From contig DAITPA010000032.1 in NCBI GenBank assembly GCA_036833805.1, positions 1 to 20,435 on the forward strand: a DNA stretch of 20,435 nucleotides. The letters are read 5' to 3'. Under the pieces are notes generated by a model. The model worked only from the letters and a program-made list of their open reading frames with translations, made no database searches and had not been told where the DNA came from. The first letter of the stretch is position 1. Each line of letters begins with the position of its first letter. Position numbers and translations under genes: made by a program. Below, piece by piece: positions 14,791 to 20,435 of this stretch. Source of the stretch: PALSA-1196 sp036833805 (GTDB taxonomy: Bacteria; Pseudomonadota; Gammaproteobacteria; Steroidobacterales; Steroidobacteraceae).

Positions 14791-16629
14791 ATGGGCGCTT
14801 TTCGCAGATACGCACACGGCACGTGGCGCTTCCTCGATGGACTGCGCCGCGTGCTGCATTTGCTCCTGCTGCTGTTTTTCTTCGGGATCATCTTTGCTGT
14901 GCTGCGCGGCTCGATTCCGAACATGCCCGAACGGGCGGCGCTGGTCATCGCTCCCGAAGGACGGCTCGTCGAACAGCTCTCCGGAGATCCTCTGCAGCGC
15001 GCCCTCGAGGAGACGCGCGGCAAGGAGCGCGCCGAGACACTTCTTTGGGACCTGACCGACAGCATTCGCGCGGCGGCCAAAGATAAGCACATTCCGGTAC
15101 TGGTCCTCGATCTGGAGCACTTCGAAGGCGGCGGCCAGCCGACGCTCGAGGAGCTCGCGCACGCCATCCGCGAGTTCCGCGCGAGCGGCAAGAAAGTGAT
15201 TGCGCTCGCAACGAGCTATGTACAGCAGCCGTATTACGTCGCCGCGCAAGCCGATGAGGTGTACGTCGATCCGATGGGCTTCGTGCTCATCGACGGCTAC
15301 GACAGTTATCACATGTTCGTTAAAGACGCGCTCGACAAGCTCGGCGTCGACATCAATGTATTCCGCGTCGGCGCCTTCAAGAGTGCGGTCGAGGTCTACA
15401 CCCGCAACGACATGTCGGTTGAGGCGCGCGAGAACGCATTGGGCTATCTGAACGCGCTGTGGGCGAGCTACCAGAACGCGACCACGCAGGCGCGGCACCT
15501 TCCCAAGGATGCGGTCGCAGATTACGTCGCGGATCTTGCGAAGACGATTCCGGCGGCCGGCGGCAATGCCCCGGAAGTTGCCCTGAAAGCGGGCCTTGTG
15601 ACCGGTGTTAAGACGCGCATGGAAGTCGAGCACGAGCTCATCCAGATAGTGGGTGAGGATAAGTCGGACGGTTCTTTCCGCTCGATCTCCGATCAGGACT
15701 ACGTGCGCATCGTGCATGCGCAGAAGAAGCTTACTGCCGGGCGCGCACAACGCATCGGCGTCATTGTCGCAGAGGGCGAGATCTTGGATGGCGAGCAGGC
15801 GCCGGGCACTATCGGCGGGGAGTCGACCGCGCACCTGATCAGGAACGCTCGCATGGATGAGAACGTGCGCGCCGTCGTGCTGCGGGTCGACAGCCCGGGA
15901 GGCAGCGTGAGCGCCTCCGAACAGATCTATCGCGAGCTGCAGGCGCTGAAGGCCGCGGGCAAGCCCGTCGTCGTATCGATGGCCAATTATGCCGCCTCCG
16001 GCGGCTACTACATCTCCGCTCCCGCGGATGAGATCTGGGCAAGCCCGGCTACAATCACGGGATCAATCGGCATCTTCGCGATCATTCCTACCGTACCGCG
16101 CACGCTCGCCAAAGTTGGCGTCAACGTCGACGGCGTGGGCACAACGCCGCTCTCCGGTCAGTTGCGTCTCGACCGCCCGCTGGGCGCACCGGCGCGCGCG
16201 CTTCTGCAATCAACCGTCGAGCGCGGCTATGAGGAGTTTCTGGCGCGCGTCGCCGGCGGCCGCAAGAAGACGCGCGACGAGGTGGACGCGATCGGCCAGG
16301 GCCGTGTGTGGGCGGGAGCGGATGCGAAGCGACTTGGGCTCGTCGATCAGTTGGGCTCATTCAATGATGCCGTGAAAGCGGCCGCGCGCCGCGCCAAGCT
16401 CACGAGCTACAATGTGCACTTCATTGAGCCCGAGCTTACTTGGCCGGAGCAGCTGGCGATGCAGTTGAAATCGAGCGTCGCGCGGCTCGTTCTCAGCAGC
16501 AACGGCAGCGTGCGCGAGCTTGCGCGGGTCGTCGGTCAGTTCGATCCGCTGGCGCGCGAAGTGGAGTTACTGAGCCATTTCACGACACCCAACCGGCTCT
16601 ACGCCTATTGCTTCTGCGGTGTGCCCTGA
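14791..16629 (+). CDS. sppA: Signal peptide peptidase SppA, 67K type
   Basis: SppA is an inner-membrane serine protease that degrades signal peptides left after preprotein cleavage. The 612-residue protein (E. coli 618) has an N-terminal membrane anchor (about 21-38, VLHLLLLLFFFGIIFAVL), then two tandem ClpP/crotonase-like S49 domains. The Ser/Lys dyad is split between them: Lys197 in VGAFKSAVEVYTR and Ser403 in NYAASGGYYISAPADEIW. Other family parts are VLRVDSPGGSVSASE and ATITGSIGIFA. ATG 14791 directly follows an in-frame TTG at 14788; the AAGAG upstream is weak. The 11-bp gap from rplS suggests it is cotranscribed with the ribosomal operon, which also links it to protein export together with ffh. 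Confidence 0.95.
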   Translation: MGAFRRYAHGTWRFLDGLRRVLHLLLLLFFFGIIFAVLRGSIPNMPERAALVIAPEGRLVEQLSGDPLQRALEETRGKERAETLLWDLTDSIRAAAKDKHIPVLVLDLEHFEGGGQPTLEELAHAIREFRASGKKVIALATSYVQQPYYVAAQADEVYVDPMGFVLIDGYDSYHMFVKDALDKLGVDINVFRVGAFKSAVEVYTRNDMSVEARENALGYLNALWASYQNATTQARHLPKDAVADYVADLAKTIPAAGGNAPEVALKAGLVTGVKTRMEVEHELIQIVGEDKSDGSFRSISDQDYVRIVHAQKKLTAGRAQRIGVIVAEGEILDGEQAPGTIGGESTAHLIRNARMDENVRAVVLRVDSPGGSVSASEQIYRELQALKAAGKPVVVSMANYAASGGYYISAPADEIWASPATITGSIGIFAIIPTVPRTLAKVGVNVDGVGTTPLSGQLRLDRPLGAPARALLQSTVERGYEEFLARVAGGRKKTRDEVDAIGQGRVWAGADAKRLGLVDQLGSFNDAVKAAARRAKLTSYNVHFIEPELTWPEQLAMQLKSSVARLVLSSNGSVRELARVVGQFDPLAREVELLSHFTTPNRLYAYCFCGVP

Positions 16630-16685
16630 GTCTTGAGGCTGCCGACCAGGATCGAAACTTCGAATCGTAGCGGCGGCGCGGGTTG

Positions 16686-17267
16686 ATGCAAACAAGGGCT
16701 GTTTTGTGCTGCCTGCTCGCAAAGCGGCTCCACTGATCATCGACGTGCAGAAGGCGATCGACGCCGCCTACCACGCCGCCGATGCAGCGCGGAATAATCC
16801 CGCCGCCGAATCTAACAGCACTCGACTCCTTGCAGTTTGGCGCAGCAAGTATTGGCCGATCATTCACCTTCGTCATGACTCCACAGTCGCGGACTCCCGC
16901 GTACCGGCGAGGTCAAATCGGCAATCAGTTCAAGGGCGAAACCGCGCCGCAGCCGGGCGAGATGATCATTCCGAAACGGGCCAACAGTGCCTTCATCGCT
17001 GCCGATCTTGAGCGCGATCTGCGCACTTCGGGTTTGGAGACGCTCGTGGTCGCCGGCGTCAGCACCAATAATTCGGTTGAGGTAACCGTGCGGATGGCCG
17101 GAAACCTCGGTTTTCAGACGTAGCTTGTCGCGAATCCATGCTTCACCTTCGCGCGCAGGGATTTTAGTGGGCGCCTGTGTACCGCGGCCGAAGCGCATTC
17201 CATGTCGCTCGCCAACCTATATGAGCAAGACTGCACAGTGGGCAAGACGGCAGCGGCGCTCAATTAA
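16686..17267 (+). pseudogene. Broken isochorismatase-family (cysteine hydrolase) gene
   Basis: Homology runs through different frames. A start-like MQTRAVL (16686-16706) lies one frame off from LIIDVQKAID and RNNPAAESN and WPIIHLRHDS (16706 to about 16895). One extra base near the CCC at 16896-16898 moves the match to the next frame: YRRGQIGNQF, then SAFIAADLERDL and VVAGVSTNNSVEVTVRMAGN. A TAG at 17121-17123 then interrupts it where the family usually has Tyr. The same frame continues recognisably (CFTFARRDFSGRL, AAEAHSMSLANLYE) to TAA at 17265-17267. At the usual position of the nucleophilic Cys (GVxTxxCV) this copy has Ser. With at least three lesions it is very unlikely to make an active enzyme. 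It is unrelated in function to sppA or yjbQ. Confidence 0.85.
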
Positions 17268-17467
17268 TAGATAACTGCGGCGCTTGTGAGCGCGCTAATC
17301 CGCGGCACCGGACTACGTTTTCGTTCGGCTGTCACGCACCCGTACCGCTCTCAATTTAGTCAGAAGGGCAAGGGGCGCTCGTTTTATCTTCTGCAGGATT
17401 CTTTTGGGTGGCAAGGTGCTGCGCTGTGTTGGCAATACCTGATTCAGGTCCTGCCACTCAAAGTGAG

Positions 17468-17486
17468 GCAAAGCGCGCCGCTTCGC
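17468..17486 (-). terminator. Hairpin after yjbQ, possible weak terminator
   Basis: A 7-bp stem with one G-U pair (GCAAAGC 17468-17474 with GCTTCGC 17480-17486, loop of five) lies 8 bp beyond the yjbQ stop on the minus strand. No clear T-run follows, so termination strength is doubtful. The surrounding 227-bp gap (17268-17494) shows no convincing gene. An open frame at 17286-17498 resembles nothing I know and has no good ribosome binding site. Confidence 0.35.
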
Positions 17487-17494
17487 GATAATGA

Positions 17495-17914
17495 CTAGTC
17501 GCCGAGCAAGTGCAAGGCAATTTCACGATCATGCTGGCCGCGCCGATGCTCGAACAGGTAAATTCCCTGCCACGTGCCAAGCGCAAGTTTGCGCTCTATA
17601 AGTGGAATTGAAAGCTGCACCTGAGTGAGCGCAGTCCTCAGATGAGCCGGCATGTCATCGGGCCCTTCGTTGTCGTGGGCGTAGCGTCCTGGGTCTTCGG
17701 GCGCGATATGTTCGAAGAAGGCTTCCAGGTCGGCCCGCACCTGCGGCGCCGCGTTCTCCTGGATCAGTAATGATGCGGAGGTGTGCCTGCAGAAAACGGT
17801 GAGGAGTCCGTTTGCGAAGGCCTGCGCAGCGACCCAAGAGCGGATCAAAGCCGTTATGTCGATCAATCCGCGGTGGTTACTGCGCACCTTGAGAATATGC
17901 GTCGATTGTCGCAC
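17495..17914 (-). CDS. yjbQ: YjbQ/UPF0047 family protein
   Basis: Members of this small family form trimers with a metal-binding pocket; E. coli YjbQ has weak thiamin-phosphate synthase activity, but its physiological role is unsettled. The 139-residue length is typical. The conserved motifs are present: FCRHTSASLLIQENA (His44), YAHDNEGPDDMPAHLR, VQLSIPL and the signature LGTWQGIYLFEHR. The start is GTG 17914, supported by AAAAGG about six bases upstream on the minus strand. It stands alone: its neighbours are the broken hydrolase gene and, divergently, the AsmA-type gene. No promoter is clear on this strand. Confidence 0.93.
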   Translation of the reverse strand: MRQSTHILKVRSNHRGLIDITALIRSWVAAQAFANGLLTVFCRHTSASLLIQENAAPQVRADLEAFFEHIAPEDPGRYAHDNEGPDDMPAHLRTALTQVQLSIPLIERKLALGTWQGIYLFEHRRGQHDREIALHLLGD

Positions 17915-17973
17915 GAGGACCTTTTAATGACGAGGTAGCGCCAACGCTTCCGCCGAGCCGGCCCGCGCGTCAT

Positions 17974-18001
17974 GTGACACAGCTGCCGCCCTCACTATAA
18001 A
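17974..18001 (+). promoter_or_regulatory. sigma70-type promoter of the AsmA-family gene
   Basis: The -35 box GTGACA (17974-17979, 5/6) and the -10 box TATAAA (17996-18001, 5/6) are 16 bp apart. Transcription would start near 18008, giving a leader of about 66 nt that contains the 10-bp palindrome TCGCCGGCGA (18034-18043). Confidence 0.6.
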
Positions 18002-18073
18002 GCAAAAGTTTTCGACGAGGGCGCTGCCCGCAATCGCCGGCGAACGGCGCACCCATTCGTGCGTTAATGGAGG

Positions 18074-20022
18074 ATGAAAAGTTCATGGCTCTCCCGCCGC
18101 GCACTGAAATGGGTGCGAAGATCGCTGGCAGTCTTTTTCATAGTCCTCGCGGCGCTCATCAGCGCCGTCGCCTTCGTGGACGCGAACCATTTCCGTGGTC
18201 CTCTGGCGCGCTTCATCGCCGCGCGCACCGGACGCGAGATCCGCATCGACGGTTCCCTCACGACGCACCTCTTGTCATTCAGACCCCGGGTGATTGCCGA
18301 ACGCGTGGCAGTCGGCAACCCGCAGTGGATGCCGCGTGGCCCCACGGCGCAAGTCGGCAGGCTGTCGCTGACGTTTGAACTGTTACCGCTTCTCTCTCAC
18401 TCCTTCGTCATCGATAGACTTGAAATGGAGGCAGCGACGCTGCATTTCGCACGCGATGCGGACGGTCGCGCCAACTGGCAGACACATGATCCGAGTAAAC
18501 GCACGGGCAACGGTCCGCCGCTCATCCATAGCTTGTATATACCTAAAGCCCACGTCGAGCTCGACGACGCCCGGCAACACCTTAAGTTCAACGGCACGAT
18601 CTCCGCACAGGACGCTCCCGCTGCAGCGGGAAAGCAGCCGTTGCGGATCGAAGGCGCAGGGGATCTGAACGCGCGAGCCACGACTTTTGTGATCGACGGC
18701 GATCCGCTCGCAACCGTCGAGCGCGGACAGCCCTATCATTTTGCCTTTGATGAACGATCGAGCGGCTCGCATTTGAGCGGCCGCGGCGCTCTGCCACGGC
18801 CGTTCGACTATCACGCGCTCGAGACGTCGTTCGAGGCCCAGGGCGAGGATTTGAAGGATCTGTACTTTCTCACCGGTGTGACCCTGCCTAATACGGGGGC
18901 TATCGCCTCTCCGGCAAACTCGTGCGTGAGGGCACGCATTTCCAGTTCAGTGATGTCGTCGCGACCTCGGGTCACAGCGATATGCAGGGCGCTGTTGCGA
19001 TTGAGATCTCGAGCGGCCGGCCGAAGCTTGACGCCGAACTGCATTCGCAGTTGCTGCGTTTGGCGGACGTTGGCGCGCGGGCGGCAGGCCGGGCTGAGCC
19101 GCCAGCAGCAAAGCCGCTGCTGCTGCCCGATACGGCGCTGCGCCTCACCGGCATACGCCGCAACGACTCCGTCGTGAATTTCCGTGCTGCTGTAGTAGAA
19201 GCGGGTCCCGTGACTCTGCATGCTGTGGCGGCGCAGGTGACGATCGACCACGGCGTACTTGCAGTGTCCCCGCTGTCGGCCGCTTTGCCTGCGGGCCGGA
19301 TCAGCGGCCGCGTCAAATTCGATGCGACGCATGAGGTACCAACAGCCGATGTCGACCTCCGGGTCGCCGACCTGCATCTCGAGCAGTTCGATCGCAAGGG
19401 CAAAGGCGAGCCGCCGTTCGATGGGGTGCTGCAGGCGCGGCTCACGGTCACCGGGTCTGGGCGTTCGGTCCATGAGCTCGGCTCCACCGCGAACGGTACG
19501 GTGACGGCGGTGCTGCCGCACGGCGCGATTCGTGCCTCGTTTGCAGAGCTCACCGGCATTGATGTCTCACGGGCCCTGGGCCTCATGCTCACAAAGAATC
19601 GAAAAGAGACGCCTGTGCGCTGCGGGGTCGCGAGCTTCAAGATTCACGACGGCACGCTGACCGAGCAGACCCTGGTGCTCGACACCGAGTCGGTTCTCAT
19701 CACCGGCAAGGGCGACATTCATCTCGACTCCGAGGCACTTGATCTTGCGATCCGTGGTCAGCCGAAGAGCTGGCGCCTCGTGCGATTGCGTGCTCCGGTG
19801 CTGGTCCGCGGTACGCTCGCGCATCCGTCCATCGGCCTTGAGGCGCGCCATTCGCTGCTGCAGGCGGGCGAGGCCGTAGCCCTCGGCATCGTGCTGACGC
19901 CGCTTGCCGCGTTGCTGGCGTTCGTCGACCCGGGCCTTGCCAAGGATGCAGACTGCGCAGCGTTGATGGCTGAAACCAAGGCGGACGGCTCGCGCGGGAG
20001 CGCGGCCGCGCCAGCACACTAA
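18074..20022 (+). pseudogene. AsmA-family protein gene, disrupted by a one-base frameshift
   Basis: AsmA-like proteins are inner-membrane anchored, periplasm-spanning proteins linked to outer-membrane assembly and lipid transport. The first frame (from ATG 18074) gives a membrane anchor (about 17-35) and a typical AsmA N-terminus (ARTGREIRIDGSLTTHLL, VAVGNPQW) and runs in family sequence up to LTGVTLPNTG. After the G run at 18895-18899 the family match moves to another frame: YRLSGKLVREGTHFQFSDV, down to the usual C-terminal part (GKGDIHLDSEALDLAIRGQP, VRGTLAHPSIGLEARHSLL) and TAA at 20022. One more G would restore a single reading frame of 649 codons. Without it, the first frame ends at 19177. 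GGAGG directly abuts the ATG, an unusually tight spacing. Sequencing error, recent mutation and phase-variable slippage are all possible; the rest of both frames looks intact. Confidence 0.85.
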
Positions 20023-20435
20023 GCTCGCTTGCGCATTATCAGCCGCAAACTTGTTACCACTCAGAGGTCGGGCATCGGCTCATGGGTATGGCGGCCATAA
20101 CGTCGTTCGAGTCATGCTGGGTGCAGCCATTTCCGGCCGCGTTCCATCCCTGCGGGTGCCATTGCTGTACAACAGCGTTATGAGTACCGGCGTGGCTAAA
20201 GGAGAGTTAAGCTAAGCGCCAGCATGCAACAGATTTCCAAGAATCGCGTGCTGGCAGGGAGTCCAATTACGGATGCCGCGTGCGCGGCTTCCGCCTGGCC
20301 AATGCGAGTTGAAGCGCGAGCCGCCGTGCGTGTGCGATGTATCGGTACTGGCAATTGAGGAACAACAAGTAAATCGTCGCCGCGACTGAAACCTCATCGT
20401 CTGCATTAACGCCCGAGGATGGTCTAGGGTTTAAG
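20023..20435. other. 413-bp stretch without a recognisable gene
   Basis: No open frame here shows family sequence or a credible ribosome binding site. The base composition is less GC-biased than in the genes. A minus-strand frame at 20212-20406 is rich in Arg, Ser and His and looks like chance. The only clear structure is the inverted repeat at 20218-20255. The sequence may be intergenic DNA plus remnants of decayed genes; the next gene lies beyond the window. Confidence 0.6.
20218..20255. repeat. Imperfect inverted repeat, 10-bp stem
   Basis: GCCAGCATGC (20218-20227) pairs with GCGTGCTGGC (20246-20255) along ten base pairs, including one G-U, around an 18-nt loop. There is no T-run on either side, so it is not a standard terminator. 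It could be an operator, an RNA hairpin or a REP-like element; no second copy is visible in the window. Confidence 0.5.

Noticed and set aside
17286..17498. Possible 70-residue gene between the broken hydrolase and yjbQ
   Set aside because: It has no good ribosome binding site and no recognisable sequence, and it overlaps the yjbQ stop. Chance is more likely.
20212..20406. Possible 64-residue minus-strand gene at the window end
   Set aside because: Arg/Ser/His-rich translation without motif. I also considered a GIY-YIG-like remnant in a neighbouring frame (IYLLFLNCQYRYIAHARRLA), but the key residues do not fit.

Overview
This is a GC-rich (clearly above 60% by eye), tightly packed chromosomal segment from a gammaproteobacterium. 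The gene orders rpsF-rpsR-rplI-dnaB-alr and ffh-rpsP-rimM-trmD-rplS, the rnr-rlmB pair and the full-length 67K-type SppA all fit that class. Frequent GTG/TTG starts, a probably leaderless ffh and a tRNA gene without an encoded CCA suggest a lineage away from the enterics, perhaps near Xanthomonadales/Nevskiales/Steroidobacterales. That placement is inference.

Layout. (1) 39-2969: tRNA-Leu(CAG) on the minus strand, divergent from rnr-rlmB (RNA decay and 23S rRNA methylation), which ends in a hairpin terminator. (2) 3014-6862: a sigma70-type promoter and a structured leader precede rpsF-rpsR-rplI-dnaB-alr (ribosomal proteins S6, S18 and L9, the replicative helicase, alanine racemase). (3) 6881-8433, minus strand: a PP2C-type Ser/Thr phosphatase followed by a double-FHA protein, a phospho-signalling pair placed between alr and radA. 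(4) 8711-10114: radA, whose 3' end overlaps by 35 bp a convergent CNNM/CorC transporter gene (10080-11348). (5) 11437-16629: ffh from a TATAAT box that sits where the transcript should begin at the AUG, then rpsP-rimM-trmD-rplS and the signal peptide peptidase gene sppA only 11 bp behind rplS. (6) 16630-20435: a looser, decaying stretch with a broken isochorismatase-family hydrolase gene, an intact yjbQ (minus), an AsmA-family gene split by a one-base change in a G run, and a 413-bp tail without a convincing gene.

The first 16.6 kb is a translation and protein-export neighbourhood: ribosomal proteins, rRNA/tRNA modification and maturation (RlmB, TrmD, RimM), the signal recognition particle GTPase and a membrane peptidase, with replication and repair genes (dnaB, radA) between them.

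I do not see a new defence, mobile or biosynthetic system. No CRISPR array, insertion sequence, phage gene or toxin-antitoxin pair is recognisable. The points most worth a second look are regulatory (24-nt repeats with competing hairpins before rpsF, the leaderless ffh start, the tRNA promoter lying over the rnr start) and evolutionary (the FHA/PP2C module and the two broken genes).
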